A DNA stretch of 64,000 nucleotides from Aeromonas allosaccharophila. GTDB lineage: Bacteria > Pseudomonadota > Gammaproteobacteria > Enterobacterales > Aeromonadaceae. The stretch covers positions 1 through 64,000 of the forward strand of contig NZ_CDBR01000007.1 in NCBI RefSeq assembly GCF_000819685.1, in the 5' to 3' direction. The notes beneath the pieces are model-generated. The model saw only the letters and a list, made by a program, of their open reading frames with translations, searched no databases and was not told the origin of the DNA. How positions within the stretch are numbered: the stretch's first letter is position 1; the number at the start of each line of letters is the position of its first letter. The translations under genes and the position numbers were made by a program. Shown in pieces: positions 21,999 through 31,645 of the stretch.

Positions 21999-22030
21999 CT
22001 TTTTGGCCCTGATCAACCGCGCAGGCACAG

Positions 22031-23143
22031 ATGCACTATCAACTTATCACTCAGCAAGCCGACTTTGAGCACTATCTCGCTTCTCTGGCCGACGTTCCCC
22101 TGGCTATCGATACTGAATTCGTTCGCACCCGTACCTACTATCCCCAGCTTGGCTTGTTCCAGATCTATGACGGCGAGCATCTGGCGTTGCTGGATCCGCT
22201 GACGCTGGATCTCTCCGCCCTCTGGCAGCGACTGGGCAGGGCAGGGCAGATCGCCATCCTGCACGCCTCTGGCGAAGATCTGGAGCTTATCCAGCATCAG
22301 GCAGGCCACCTGCCCAACCAGATGCACGACACCCAGCTGGCTACCGCCTTCCTCGGTTACGGCGTCTCGGTCGGCTTTGGTGCGCTGGTGAACGAATTCC
22401 TCGGGGTCGAGCTGGAAAAAGATCAGGCGCGCACCGATTGGCTGGCCCGCCCGCTTACGCCACGTCAACTCGAATACGCGGCGGCGGATGTCTTTTACCT
22501 GATGCCGCTCTACGAGAAAGTGATGGCCAAACTGCGGGAAAGCGGCAAGTTTGCCTGGTTCGAGCAGGAGTGTCAGAACCACTCCGCCCGCAAGACCCAG
22601 GGTAGCGATCCCCGTCAGGCCTATCTCGAAATAGTCAATGCCTGGCAACTGGGTCGCCGCGAACTCGCCATTCTGCGCGAGCTGGCCGCCTGGCGCCAGC
22701 AAGAGGCGGTGCGCCGCGATCTGGCCCTCAACTTTGTGGTGAAAGAGCTGCACCTGTTCAAGGTTGCGGAGCGTCGTCCTGCCTCCCTGCGGGATCTCAA
22801 CGAGCTGGGCCTCTCGCCTATCGAGATCAAGATCCACGGCAAGCGGATGCTCGATATCGTCGCCAAGGCGCAGCAGAGCGAGCCGGATAGCTGGCCCGAG
22901 CCCATTCGCCGGCTGGTGGATTTCCCCCAGTACAAGGCCGAGCTCAAGCGCATCAAGGCCATGGTGGAAGAGAAGGCCAAGGCCAGCAACATTCCGCCCG
23001 AGCTGATTGCCAGCAAGAAGATCATTCACCAGTACTTCACCTGGAGCTGGCGGATGAACGACGAAGAGCGGGCCCGCAGCGACAAGCCGATGCTGCTGCA
23101 AGGGTGGCGTCATGAGCTGGTAGGTCACCTGCTGGCACAATAA
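22031..23143 (+). CDS. rnd: Ribonuclease D
   Basis: RNase D is a 3'-5' exoribonuclease that trims tRNA and small-RNA 3' ends. DEDDy motifs are present: AIDTEFVR, the HASGEDLEL region, HDTQLATAFLG and LEYAAADVFYL with the Tyr. One or two HRDC domains fill the C-terminal half (ILRELAAWRQQEAVRRD...). At 370 aa the protein has the usual length. It follows fadD, as in E. coli, but beyond a strong terminator, so it is probably transcribed on its own. Confidence 0.95.
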   Translation: MHYQLITQQADFEHYLASLADVPLAIDTEFVRTRTYYPQLGLFQIYDGEHLALLDPLTLDLSALWQRLGRAGQIAILHASGEDLELIQHQAGHLPNQMHDTQLATAFLGYGVSVGFGALVNEFLGVELEKDQARTDWLARPLTPRQLEYAAADVFYLMPLYEKVMAKLRESGKFAWFEQECQNHSARKTQGSDPRQAYLEIVNAWQLGRRELAILRELAAWRQQEAVRRDLALNFVVKELHLFKVAERRPASLRDLNELGLSPIEIKIHGKRMLDIVAKAQQSEPDSWPEPIRRLVDFPQYKAELKRIKAMVEEKAKASNIPPELIASKKIIHQYFTWSWRMNDEERARSDKPMLLQGWRHELVGHLLAQ

Positions 23144-23171
23144 GCCACCAGAGTGTTGCACCTATAAATCA

Positions 23172-23197
23172 ATCCTCACCCTCGGGTGGGGATTTTT
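23172..23197 (+). terminator. rnd terminator
   Basis: Ten-base arms (23172-23181 with 23184-23193, one mismatch) with a very short loop and a following TTTTT. Confidence 0.75.
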
Positions 23198-23298
23198 ATT
23201 GGGCGAAAGGAAGAAACAGGCATGCCGATCTGGGGAAAGCAGAGTGTTCGAGGTTGGCCGGATGGCCTGGAATTGAGAATACAAAGGAGAGAAGAGAG

Positions 23299-23330
23299 AA
23301 AAGGCAGCGGTTAACACCGCTGCCTTTTTT
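23299..23330. terminator. Bidirectional terminator between rnd and the ycbL-like gene
   Basis: GGCAGCGGT (23303-23311) pairs with ACCGCTGCC (23316-23324). As are on the left and Ts on the right, so it can serve the minus-strand gene ending at 23333 as well as plus-strand transcripts. The bases 23201-23298 hold no gene that I can see. Confidence 0.85.
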
Positions 23331-23332
23331 GA

Positions 23333-23977
23333 TCACCAGATAGGCTGGGTCAGGTAGGGATTGCTCACCTTCTCGCGACCGAAGGTGGAGCTGGGGCCGT
23401 GGCCCGGGATAAAGACGATGTCGTCCCCCAGCGGCAGCAGGGTTTCGGTGATCGACTTGATCAGCATCCCGTGATCGCCACGGGGGAAGTCGGTGCGGCC
23501 GATGCTGCCGGCAAACAGCACGTCACCGACCCAGGCGAGTTTTTCGGCCTGGGAGAGCAGCACGATATGGCCCGGGGTGTGGCCGGGGCAGAAGTAGACA
23601 TCCAGCTCGCACAGGCCAACTTGCACCCTGTCGCCCTGTTCAAGCCAGCGATCCGGCGTGAAGGCAGGGGTATGGGCGAAGCCGAACATCTGGCTCTGCT
23701 GGGGCAGCATGTCGAACCAGAAGGCGTCTTCCTTATGGGGGCCGGTGATGGTGATGCCGGTTTTTTCGCGCAGCTCGGCGGCGTCCCCTACGTGATCCAG
23801 ATGACCGTGGGTCAGCAGGATGTGAGTCAGGGTCAGGCCGCGCTTGGCGATGGCCGCCAGCAGCTTATCCGCTTCGCCGCCCGGATCGATCAGCGCCGCC
23901 TGATGGGTCTCGTCACACCAGATGAGGGAGCAGTTCTGGGCGAACTGGGTGACCGGGATCACCTCGAATTTCAACAT
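23333..23977 (-). CDS. ycbL: Metallo-beta-lactamase-fold hydrolase (YcbL / type II glyoxalase-like)
   Basis: The zinc-binding motif THGHLDHVGD, further ligands in CPGHTPGHIVL and VGDVLFAGSIGRTD, and the terminal IPGHGPSSTFGREK place it in the YcbL/GloB-like family, which hydrolyses S-lactoylglutathione-type thioesters. It is 214 residues from the ATG at 23977, which has GAGG seven bases upstream; a longer start at 23998 is less likely. Single-domain length and motif spacing fit YcbL rather than canonical GloB. It lies just downstream of mnmH on the same strand, 30 bases apart. Confidence 0.9.
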   Translation of the reverse strand: MLKFEVIPVTQFAQNCSLIWCDETHQAALIDPGGEADKLLAAIAKRGLTLTHILLTHGHLDHVGDAAELREKTGITITGPHKEDAFWFDMLPQQSQMFGFAHTPAFTPDRWLEQGDRVQVGLCELDVYFCPGHTPGHIVLLSQAEKLAWVGDVLFAGSIGRTDFPRGDHGMLIKSITETLLPLGDDIVFIPGHGPSSTFGREKVSNPYLTQPIW

Positions 23978-24007
23978 GTGGGGTCCTCTTGTTGGCAAGG
24001 CGACGGG

Positions 24008-25123
24008 TCAGCCCTGTAGCCCGTTGGCACGCTGCTCGGCGAAATAGTCGAGACAGGCTTGCTTGTCACCGCGGAATACGATGCGCTCCTGCTTGTTGCC
24101 AAGCTGATAGAGATACATGGGGTCGTAGTAGCGGGTCAGCAACAGGGTGATCCAAGCCAGATGCAGCCCTGTATCGCCGCTCTTTTCCTGCTTGGTGAGG
24201 GCGGTCTGCATCAGGGCATCCAGCTCGCGGTGGGCCTGATCGCCGAGACGGCGCTTGAGACGGGCCAGCGCATCGGTGAGGTAGGCGGCAAACAGCGGCC
24301 ATCCGGCTTCCTGGCCATACATGGCTTGATAGCGCAGCCAGAGATCGTGCACGTAATCTTCACGGATCTGCTCGGCTCGCTGTTCCTGCGGTACATCCAC
24401 CACCACCAGCGGCGCCTGACTCATGGCCTCATGGAGGGAGAGCGGCAGGCAGCAGCGACCGATCAGGCGGCTCTCATCCTCCACCACAAAGGCGTGTTCG
24501 CCCTGATGGCGACGCTTGAGCAGCTCGATGGCCATGTTGTTTTCAAAGTTGATATTGCTGGGCTGGCCACCGGGCAGTTGACCGAAGGAGGAGCCCCTGT
24601 GATGGGCGTGTCCTTCCAGATCGAGCGCCTGGGCCACATGGTCCAGCATATGGGTCTTGCCTGAGCCGGTCATGCCGGTTAACACCGTCCAGTGGCACTC
24701 GGCAGAGGCCTTGTCCTGGGTGTCGATCAAAAAGCGACGCAGCTCCTTGTAGCCACCGGCGACGCGGGGGCGAGTGACCCCCGCTTCATGGAGCCACAGT
24801 TGTACGGTTTGCGAGCGCAGGCCGCCGCGAAAGCAGTAGAGCAGGGCATCGGGCTGCTGGCGCAACTGCGCCAGCCAGCCTTCGATGCGCTCGGCGCGTA
24901 CTGCTCCCCCCACCAGCTTGTGACCAAGCTCAATGGCGGCGGCCTGACCCTGCTTCTTGAAGCAGGTCCCCACCTGGGCGCGCTCATCGTCTGTCATCAA
25001 GGGCAGATTGGTCGAGCAGGGGAAGGCCCCCTCCTTGAACTCGATGGGGGCGCGCACATCAATCAACGGCACATCGCCTAAAAAAATCCGGGCGTAGTCC
25101 GTGGCCAGTGGCAATTCACTCAT
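24008..25123 (-). CDS. mnmH: tRNA 2-selenouridine synthase
   Basis: MnmH (SelU, YbbB) replaces the sulfur of 2-thiouridine at tRNA position 34 with selenium from selenophosphate, by way of a geranylated intermediate. An N-terminal rhodanese domain ([11 protein letters not shown], catalytic Cys in YCFRGGLRS) is followed by a P-loop domain with Walker A GMTGSGKT. Length (371 aa) is normal. The ATG overlaps the selD stop by four bases, tying the enzyme to its selenium-donor synthase. Confidence 0.95.
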   Translation of the reverse strand: MSELPLATDYARIFLGDVPLIDVRAPIEFKEGAFPCSTNLPLMTDDERAQVGTCFKKQGQAAAIELGHKLVGGAVRAERIEGWLAQLRQQPDALLYCFRGGLRSQTVQLWLHEAGVTRPRVAGGYKELRRFLIDTQDKASAECHWTVLTGMTGSGKTHMLDHVAQALDLEGHAHHRGSSFGQLPGGQPSNINFENNMAIELLKRRHQGEHAFVVEDESRLIGRCCLPLSLHEAMSQAPLVVVDVPQEQRAEQIREDYVHDLWLRYQAMYGQEAGWPLFAAYLTDALARLKRRLGDQAHRELDALMQTALTKQEKSGDTGLHLAWITLLLTRYYDPMYLYQLGNKQERIVFRGDKQACLDYFAEQRANGLQG

Positions 25124-26157
25124 TGGACAATCTCGATAAAGCGGGTGCCCTCAAGGGGCTTGAGCTGGCCGATGGGCGAGAGTTCTAGCCCAGCTTCGCG
25201 CGCGATGGCGAGCAGCTCGGCTTCGCTCTCTTTACCCACGGCAACCAGCAGGCCGCCGCTGGTTTGCGGATCGCACATGATGTTGCGGGTGCGATCGTCC
25301 ATGGCATCCAGCTTGTGGCCGTAGGAGTCGTGGTTGCGCAGGGTGCCGCCCGGTACGCAGCCCTCGGCGAGGTAGTAATCCACCTCATCCAGCAGCGGCA
25401 GCGCCTTGAAGTCGAGACGGGCGCTGACGCCAGAGCCTTCACACATTTCCAGCAGATGACCGGCCAGACCAAAGCCGGTGACGTCGGTCATGGCGTGCAC
25501 ACCCGGCAGCTCGGCAAAACGCTGACCGATCTTGTTGAGGGTACACATGGCGTTAGGGGCCAGTTGCTCATGTTCGGGTTTGAGCTTGCTCTTCTTCTGG
25601 GCGGTGGTGAGGATGCCGATACCGATAGGCTTGGTCAGATAGAGGGTGTCACCCACCTTGGCGGTGTCGTTCTGCTTGATGGCATCCAGCGGTACGATAC
25701 CGGTGACCGCGAGGCCGAAGATGGGCTCGGGGGCGTCGATGCTGTGACCACCGGCCAGCGAAATCCCTGCTTCGTGGCACACCTGACGGCCACCGTCGAT
25801 CACCTGCTGGGCCACTTCGGCAGGCAGGGTATTGATGGGCCAGCCGAGGATGGCGATGGCAACGATAGGCTTGCCGCCCATGGCATAGATGTCGCTGATG
25901 GCGTTGGTGGCGGCGATGCGGCCAAAGGTGAAGGGGTCATCGACGATGGGCATGAAGAAGTCGGTGGTGGAGACAATGCCCTGGCCGTTGCCGATATCGA
26001 CCACGGCCGCGTCATCCTTGCTGCTGTTGCCAACGATCAGGGTCGGGTCGTTGAAGCCCGGGATCTGGCTCTTGAGGATGGTGTCGAGTACCTTGGGAGA
26101 GATTTTGCAGCCGCAGCCAGCGCCGTGGCTGTATTGGGTCAGACGAATGGAAGACAT
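25120..26157 (-). CDS. selD: Selenophosphate synthetase
   Basis: SelD makes selenophosphate from selenide and ATP. The N-terminal [12 protein letters not shown] loop carries Cys15 and Cys17 (equivalent to Cys17 and Cys19 of E. coli) and Lys18; the catalytic position is Cys, not selenocysteine. The AIRS-type ATP site includes [24 protein letters not shown] and [13 protein letters not shown]. It is 345 aa, full length. No selA, selB or selC is in the window, so here the product serves at least mnmH in the same operon. A long GC-rich region precedes it. Confidence 0.96.
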   Translation of the reverse strand: MSSIRLTQYSHGAGCGCKISPKVLDTILKSQIPGFNDPTLIVGNSSKDDAAVVDIGNGQGIVSTTDFFMPIVDDPFTFGRIAATNAISDIYAMGGKPIVAIAILGWPINTLPAEVAQQVIDGGRQVCHEAGISLAGGHSIDAPEPIFGLAVTGIVPLDAIKQNDTAKVGDTLYLTKPIGIGILTTAQKKSKLKPEHEQLAPNAMCTLNKIGQRFAELPGVHAMTDVTGFGLAGHLLEMCEGSGVSARLDFKALPLLDEVDYYLAEGCVPGGTLRNHDSYGHKLDAMDDRTRNIMCDPQTSGGLLVAVGKESEAELLAIAREAGLELSPIGQLKPLEGTRFIEIVQ

Positions 26158-26553
26158 ACTTACCCCTTATGCAGAGGCTCTGTGGAGCCGTCTTGGTCAA
26201 TGGGCGGCCTTGTAGATTGGAAGACAAGAAGCCGCAAATATGGGTGGCCTCGGTGCCAACAGGGGCAGCGATGACTGGCAGTTATGGAGGACCGCCAGGC
26301 CGGACGGGGAACAAGAGGGCGACCAGGTGCGCCAGCGCAGCCCCGCCAAGGGCCACAGGACGGAGCATTATGCCACATCTGCCCCTTGGGGTTCGAACAG
26401 GAATTCACATAAACAGCAGGGAATTGCCCGCACTTGCTTGTCAACAGGCTGGAACCGCCGCGCACTGCTTGATTGCAGTACAGATGCAGCCAAGAGAACG
26501 TCAATTGAGAGCAATAGCGCACGCAACCACTGCGCCATAAGGAGGAGATCTTC
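26158..26553. other. Long divergent intergenic region between selD and the GNAT gene
   Basis: These 396 bases hold no recognised gene. Reading toward selD there is an extended -10-like TGGCATAAT at about 26364-26372, followed by more than 200 bases of GC-rich leader with hairpins such as GGCTC-CACA-GAGCC near the selD start. A 28-codon frame lies inside it (see 26282-26368). Toward the GNAT gene only a strong AAGGAGG is clear. I looked for tRNA-Sec and for common small stable RNAs and did not find them. Confidence 0.5.
26282..26368 (-). CDS. Possible 28-residue hydrophobic small protein upstream of selD
   Basis: An ATG at 26366-26368 opens 28 codons ending in TAA. The product starts MLRPVALGGAALAHLV, continues into ALLF and ends PVRPGGPP, so a single short membrane helix followed by a Pro/Gly tail is plausible. 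Codon choice is like that of expressed neighbours. There is no good Shine-Dalgarno sequence, and the ATG overlaps a possible -10 element, so the frame may be chance or a leader peptide. No family is recognised. Confidence 0.25.
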   Translation of the reverse strand: MLRPVALGGAALAHLVALLFPVRPGGPP

Positions 26554-26982
26554 GTGACCACCACGTTTTTGGTTAACCACCCCATTACCACGGCGCAGTT
26601 TGCGGCGCTGCTGGCGCAGACCTCGTTGGGGGCGAGACGGCCGCTGGATCATCCGGCCACCCTGCAGGGCATGCTGGATCACGCCAATCTGCTGATCACC
26701 GCCTGGCAGGGCGAGACCCTGGTCGGTGTGGCCCGCTCGGTGACCGATTTTCATTTTTGTTGCTACCTCTCGGATCTGGCGGTGGCCGAGTCGGTGCAGG
26801 GGCTGGGGATTGGCAAAGCACTTATTCGCGAGACATTTTTGCAATTGCAGCCGGGCTGCAAGCTGATCCTGCTGGCTGCGCCGCAGGCGGTGGCGTACTA
26901 CCCCAAGCTCGGATTTAGCCAGCACCCGAGTGCCTGGGTGATGAGCAGTCTGGATGAATTGGTGCTGGATGAGTTGGCATAA
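26554..26982 (+). CDS. GNAT-family N-acetyltransferase
   Basis: A 142-residue single-domain acetyltransferase. The acetyl-CoA loop is seen in LSDLAVAESVQGLGIGKALI, and the C-terminal QAVAYYPKLGFSQHPSAW segment is the usual last beta-alpha unit. The start is a GTG with AAGGAGG upstream. Substrate is unknown. It is transcribed away from selD and converges with the acyltransferase gene that ends 35 bases further on. Confidence 0.88.
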   Translation: MTTTFLVNHPITTAQFAALLAQTSLGARRPLDHPATLQGMLDHANLLITAWQGETLVGVARSVTDFHFCCYLSDLAVAESVQGLGIGKALIRETFLQLQPGCKLILLAAPQAVAYYPKLGFSQHPSAWVMSSLDELVLDELA

Positions 26983-27017
26983 GACCCGTCAACTCATCCA
27001 GACAGGGTGGGGTTAAC

Positions 27018-28202
27018 TTAATCTGCACGCTCCATTACCGGTTGCCGTGCCTTGCCCCAACGGCGCAGGCGCCGTTGCAGTGGCCGCTCCAGCAGGTGGT
27101 AGCTCAATGCCGAGAGGCCTATCAGTACCGCCAGCATCAGCAAGGTTGCCACTACCCCCAGCAGCGGGTTGGTCTGGCCATACCACCACTCGGTGAGCCC
27201 CGGCGCCAGATAATGAATGTACTCGCAGCCGGTGAGCAGCACCAGCGCATGGAGCAGGTAGATGGAGTAGGAGAGATCTCCCAGCCAGTTGGTGAAGCGG
27301 TTATCCAGCAGGCGCAGCAGCGGACTCTGGCGCTCCCCCTGAGCGGCTGAAATCCAGATCAGCAGCACGTAGGAGCCGATCAGCAGCAGGGTCAGCTGTG
27401 GCGTCATGGTGAACTGCATCAGCGCGAAGGGCAGCACAAAGGCGATGAGCAGCGGCAGATCATGCTTCATCATGGGCAAGCCTTGCGCGGCCTTGACCCT
27501 CGGCAGCAGCCAGAGGCCAAGCACAAATTCACTCACCCCGCGCCCCACCGCCAGCACCCCGCTGGTGACATCCAGCGTGCCGCGACTGTGCACGATAAAG
27601 GCCAGCACCGTCAGCGCCAGCAGGGGGGCGAGATGGCTCCAGCGACTGCGGGTCACCGCCAGCGGGATAAGCAGCGGGAACAGCAGGTAGCTAATCCACT
27701 CCACGCTCAGGGACCAGGCGGCGAAGTTCCAGGTCAGCCCGTGATCGGTCACCACCTGCAGCAGCAGGAAGGCGCTGGGCAGCGCCTCGGCCGGGGTGAA
27801 GGGGGAACCGAAAGGCGGCATCCCTTCCCACTCCCACATCTTGAACAAGGGGCCGGCATAGAAACCCACCCCGTGCTGCGCCTTGTAAAGTTCCCAGCCA
27901 ACCAGCAATAGCAGGGTCACCAGATAGAGGGGGTAGACGCGGCTCAGCCGCAGCCAAAGAAAGCGGCCATAGCCCACGGTGCGTGGCGTGCGGGTGAAGG
28001 CCTCTCCATAGACATGGGCTAGCACCACGCCGCTCAAAATAAAGAACAGATCGACCCAGAGGTAGCCATTCTCGATGAGTTGGGTGTGGCCTGCGATCGA
28101 CTCCATCCACTGGGGAAAGAGCAGCAAGCGGGCATGGAACAGCACCACCATCAGGGCAGCGATGCCCCGCAGCGGCGTTAACAGCGGCAATGATTGATTC
28201 AT
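27018..28202 (-). CDS. Membrane acyltransferase, acyltransferase-3 family
   Basis: About ten hydrophobic segments and the N-terminal signature PLRGIAALMVVLFHA (with the catalytic-type His) mark an acyltransferase-3 (OafA/NodX-like) inner-membrane protein, which acylates surface sugars or other exported substrates. Further family features are LWVDLFFILSGVVLAHVY and the YSIYLLHALVL region. I chose the ATG at 28202 (394 aa), since MNQSLPLLTPLRGIA matches the usual N-terminus; the upstream ATG at 28265 adds an unlikely leader. It stands alone, with no sugar-biosynthesis genes nearby, so the substrate cannot be inferred. Confidence 0.85.
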   Translation of the reverse strand: MNQSLPLLTPLRGIAALMVVLFHARLLLFPQWMESIAGHTQLIENGYLWVDLFFILSGVVLAHVYGEAFTRTPRTVGYGRFLWLRLSRVYPLYLVTLLLLVGWELYKAQHGVGFYAGPLFKMWEWEGMPPFGSPFTPAEALPSAFLLLQVVTDHGLTWNFAAWSLSVEWISYLLFPLLIPLAVTRSRWSHLAPLLALTVLAFIVHSRGTLDVTSGVLAVGRGVSEFVLGLWLLPRVKAAQGLPMMKHDLPLLIAFVLPFALMQFTMTPQLTLLLIGSYVLLIWISAAQGERQSPLLRLLDNRFTNWLGDLSYSIYLLHALVLLTGCEYIHYLAPGLTEWWYGQTNPLLGVVATLLMLAVLIGLSALSYHLLERPLQRRLRRWGKARQPVMERAD

Positions 28203-28488
28203 ATCGGGATCCCTTGTGATGTTCAGCTTGGCCTGACATCGATTTTGTTGTTGTGCCGCCATCACTCCTGACTGGACGGTTGCCCCGGCTTGGCTGTCGC
28301 AGGCGGGATCACTCTACGAGAAAGAGAGTCATACGAGTGTGATTTGAATCATAAGTGTGCAGTTATTGTGCAAAGAAATTTAAACAGAGAATAAAGTGGA
28401 GAACAGGCTGGGAAAGAAGTGCAAGCAGATAGGGTGGAATAGGGATGGTGGCGAGTGTTACTCAGCCCAATACACAGCACCGCAAAAC
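28203..28488. other. Noncoding region upstream of the acyltransferase gene
   Basis: I see no gene here. GTGATTTGAATCAT at about 28339-28352 fits eight of ten positions of an FNR box (TTGATnnnnATCAA) and lies about 140 bases before the acyltransferase start. A nearby ATCACTC/GAGTGTGAT pair is also visible. Both are weak signals found by eye. Confidence 0.3.
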
Positions 28489-28513
28489 AATCAGGCCCGC
28501 AAGGGGCCTGATT
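28489..28513 (-). terminator. rlmI terminator
   Basis: A ten-base stem (28489-28498 with 28504-28513) stands just past the rlmI stop; on the minus strand it is followed by TTTTG. Confidence 0.8.
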
Positions 28514-28539
28514 GATCACAAGGGGAGGGGGGTTGCCGA

Positions 28540-29730
28540 TCAGCGGGCGCGCACTACCAGACCCTTGAGGTAGAAGCCTTCCGGATAGGCGGTACCGATG
28601 GGGTGATCGGACGCTTGGGAGAGCAGCTCCAGGATCTGGGCATCGCGACCGGCATCGAGCGCCGCATCGGCAACGATCTTCTGGAACAGGCTCTGCTCCA
28701 TCAGGCCGGAGCAGGAGTAGGTCAGCAGCACGCCACCCGGCGCCAACAGCTGGAACGCCAGCATGTTGATGTCCTTGTAGCCGCGGCAGGCACCCAGCAG
28801 CTGGGCCTTGTTCTCGGCGAACTTGGGCGGATCCAGCACGATAACGTCGAACTTCTCGCCCTTCTCGCGGTATTCACGCAGCAGTTTGAACACGTCGTGA
28901 CGGATAAACTGGGTGTTGCTGGTATCCAGCCCGTTCAGCTCGGCATTCTGGCGGGCGATATCCAGCGCATTCTGGGAGAGGTCAACGTTGACCAACTCTT
29001 TGGCACCGCCCTTGAGGGCATAAACGCCAAAACCACCGGTATAGCTGAAGCAGTTGAGCACCCGCTTGCCTTCGGTGTACTTGGCGGCCGCCTGACGGTT
29101 GTCACGCTGATCCAGATAGAAACCGGTTTTGTGGCCGTTGCGGATATCCACCAGGATCTTCACGCCGTTCTCTTCGATCACCACCGGCTCGTTCGGCGTC
29201 TCGCCATAGATGACGCCGGTGCGCTCTTTCAGCCCTTCCTTCTTGCGTACCGCCACGTCGGAGCGCTCATAGATGCTGCACTCGGGGTAGAGGGTACGCA
29301 GTGCCTGGGTGATCAGCTCACGCTGGAATTCTGCACCGGCAGAGAGGATCTGGCACACCAGAAAATCGGCATAACGGTCGATGGTCAGACCCGGCAGGCC
29401 GTCGGATTCGGCGGCGCACAGGCGATAGCCGGTGAGACCCTGACGCTTGATCAGCGGATCACGGGACTCCTGGGCATATTTGAGGCGACGGATAAAGAAG
29501 TCGAGATCGATGGTCTCCTCTTTATCGAAGGTCCAGACCCGCGCACGGATCTGGGAGCTGCCTGACCAGGCACCACGGGCGAGCCACTTGCCATCGTTGG
29601 CATAGATCTCGACGGTGTCGCCGTCAACGGGGTTGCCTTCAACCCGCTCAATCCCCTTGGAGAAGATCCAGGGGTGACGGCGCAGCAGGGATTTTTCGCG
29701 GCCTTTGACGAGATAGATGAAAACGCTCAT
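28540..29730 (-). CDS. rlmI: 23S rRNA m5C1962 methyltransferase
   Basis: RlmI methylates C1962 of 23S rRNA using S-adenosylmethionine. An N-terminal PUA domain ([19 protein letters not shown]) leads into the RlmI-type EEHEA region and a Rossmann methyltransferase, with the SAM loop [14 protein letters not shown] and the catalytic motifs [10 protein letters not shown] and YSCSGLM. 396 aa, as in E. coli. It is divergent from acyP, its E. coli neighbour, but the broken chemoreceptor gene has come to lie between them. Confidence 0.95.
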   Translation of the reverse strand: MSVFIYLVKGREKSLLRRHPWIFSKGIERVEGNPVDGDTVEIYANDGKWLARGAWSGSSQIRARVWTFDKEETIDLDFFIRRLKYAQESRDPLIKRQGLTGYRLCAAESDGLPGLTIDRYADFLVCQILSAGAEFQRELITQALRTLYPECSIYERSDVAVRKKEGLKERTGVIYGETPNEPVVIEENGVKILVDIRNGHKTGFYLDQRDNRQAAAKYTEGKRVLNCFSYTGGFGVYALKGGAKELVNVDLSQNALDIARQNAELNGLDTSNTQFIRHDVFKLLREYREKGEKFDVIVLDPPKFAENKAQLLGACRGYKDINMLAFQLLAPGGVLLTYSCSGLMEQSLFQKIVADAALDAGRDAQILELLSQASDHPIGTAYPEGFYLKGLVVRAR

Positions 29731-29843
29731 GGGTGTTTGCCGATGGTAGAAAGAAAAGGGGCCACATTCTATGTGGCCCGCAGGTAAAACTCAAACAACC
29801 CAGTGTAATGGAGCGGATTGCCCTGATCTGGCACCGCGAATGG

Positions 29844-31274
29844 TCAGATCTTAATCCCCTTGAGTGCCTGGGTCAGCTCGGTGGCGGTGGCTTTCAGTCC
29901 CTGAGTACCGGCTACCGAGGCGCTGGCAGACTCTTCCACCTGCGCCGCTTCATGGCGTACCTGATCGAGATTGTGGGTGATCTCGGCGGCGACCGAGCTC
30001 TGCTCCTCGCTCGAGGTAGCGATCTGGGTGCTCATCTCCAGCACCGCATCGCTGTGGTTGCTCAGTTTTTCGATATCCAGCCCCACCTCGCTGATGAGCT
30101 GCTGGCTACTGGCGGCGCGGCCAACTGTCTTCTCCATGATCTCGTTGAGGGCGCCGGTACCGGTCTGCAGCTCCTCGATCATCTGCTGGATCTCCACCGT
30201 CGCCTGCTGGGTACGGCTGGCGAGGGTGCGCACCTCGTCGGCCACCACCGCAAAGCCGCGACCCTGCTCACCGGCACGGGCCGCTTCGATGGCGGCGTTG
30301 AGGGCCAACAGGTTGGTTTGCTGGGAGATGGCGTTGATAACGTTGACCACTTCGTTGATCCGGTTGGCGTTGTGGGTGAGCCGCTCGACCGCGCCGGAGG
30401 CGTTGTCAATCTCGTCGGCCAGGGTGCGGATCGCCTCGATGGTGCGGGCTACCCGGTTGGCGCCATTGGCCGCCTCTTCGCTCGACTGGAGGGTCTGTTG
30501 CAGGGTGTCGTTGGCATTGCGCGCCACTTCGCGGATCGCCGCCGACATCTGCTCCATGGCGGTGGCCAGTGAATCCATGTGCTGGCGCTGGGAGCGTGCC
30601 ATGCTCTCGCCTTCACGGGCATGGTCACGAAACTCGTCGGCGGCCATGGTCAGCGCTTCGGCAGACTCCTCCACCAGTTTGACGATCTGGTGCTGGCGGT
30701 CGGTAAAGCGGTCTATGCTGCCCGCCAGGGTGGAGAACTCGTCGCGCACCGGGAAGAAGTTGAGACGGAAAGTGAGATCCCCGTCCGCCACGGTTTGCAG
30801 CGCCTTGTTGGTGGAGTAGAGCGCACCGGAGACAAAAGTCATCATGTAGTGGATCACCAGCGCCATCAGGGCGGCCAGTGCGGCGATCAGGGTCAGGGTC
30901 GAGCCTTGGCCGTCCCACATGGAGAGGTTGCCGGTATCGAGATCGCCGGTGACGTAGCCTGCCTGACCCGCTGGCGCGGTAAACAGGTAGTGAGCCCCTT
31001 GCTGCTGCAACCCGCTGCGGCCTTGCCGGGTCAGACGCAGATCCGCAGGCAACACCAGGGTGGGCTGCTGGCTGATCAGCTGCGCCGTGGTCTCGACCCG
31101 TTGCTGCAACTACGCTACCCGCAGGGAGATCTCCTGCTGATGGCTGGCCGCCAGCATGTACCAGCTGAGAAAGGCGATGATAAAGAGCGGTAACCAGAAC
31201 GCGATATGGAATTTTTCACTGATGGTGAGGTGAATGAGATAGCGGTCAACCCACCGGAATTTAACTTCTTTCAT
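29844..31274 (-). pseudogene. Methyl-accepting chemotaxis protein broken by an in-frame amber codon
   Basis: The frame from an ATG at 31274 encodes MKEVKFRWVDRYL, a first membrane helix (FHIAFWLPLFIIAFLSWYML) and the start of the periplasmic part, then hits TAG at 31110-31112 (codon 55). The same frame continues without gap through the second membrane helix ([15 protein letters not shown]), a HAMP-like region and a complete signalling domain, with the hairpin [20 protein letters not shown] and [17 protein letters not shown]. It ends KGIKI, without an NWETF-type methylation tether. One base change would restore a 476-residue receptor. A TTG directly after the stop has no good ribosome site and would yield a protein lacking the first helix. 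Confidence 0.8.
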
Positions 31275-31357
31275 AATGGAGCTGCATCCTGCAGAAGATA
31301 GGGTGTCGGGCACATTATCGTCGCGGGAAATTTTTTCTTAAGTGGAAGGTGCGAGAA

Positions 31358-31630
31358 ATGGGAGAGCAATCGTTTGTCATTCGGGTGTGGGGGCAGGTGC
31401 AGGGGGTGGGATTTCGCTATTTCACCCGTGAGCGGGCGCTGCAACTGGGTTTGCGGGGCCATGCCTACAATCTCGAAGATGGCTCGGTGGAGATCCTGAT
31501 CAGCGGCCCCGCTCAGGGGGTGCAGATGATGCTGGGGTGGCTGGAGCATGGCCCGCGCACCGCCAGAGTGACCCGCATGGAGTATGAAGAGGCGCTGCCA
31601 CCCACCGGTCAGGGCTTTCACACTAACTGA
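31358..31630 (+). CDS. acyP: Acylphosphatase
   Basis: A small (90 aa) ferredoxin-like enzyme that hydrolyses acyl phosphates. The phosphate loop GQVQGVGFRYFTRERA contains the catalytic Arg, and the catalytic Asn is in AYNLEDGSVEI. The ATG at 31358 has GGAAGG seven bases upstream and is preferred to the GTG at 31349. It is followed 15 bases later by the CHAD-domain gene. E. coli yccX also adjoins rlmI. Confidence 0.93.
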   Translation: MGEQSFVIRVWGQVQGVGFRYFTRERALQLGLRGHAYNLEDGSVEILISGPAQGVQMMLGWLEHGPRTARVTRMEYEEALPPTGQGFHTN

Positions 31631-31645
31631 AGCGGCAGGGACGAG

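Noticed and set aside
26158..26553. tRNA-Sec or other stable RNA near selD
   Set aside because: No acceptor/T-arm pairing or selenocysteine anticodon context was found; GGTTCGAA at about 26390 has no matching arms.
31085..31130. Reading the TAG in the chemoreceptor gene as recoding or a true gene boundary
   Set aside because: TAG is not the selenocysteine codon, no recoding signal is evident, and the frame on both sides belongs to one receptor fold; a nonsense mutation is simpler.
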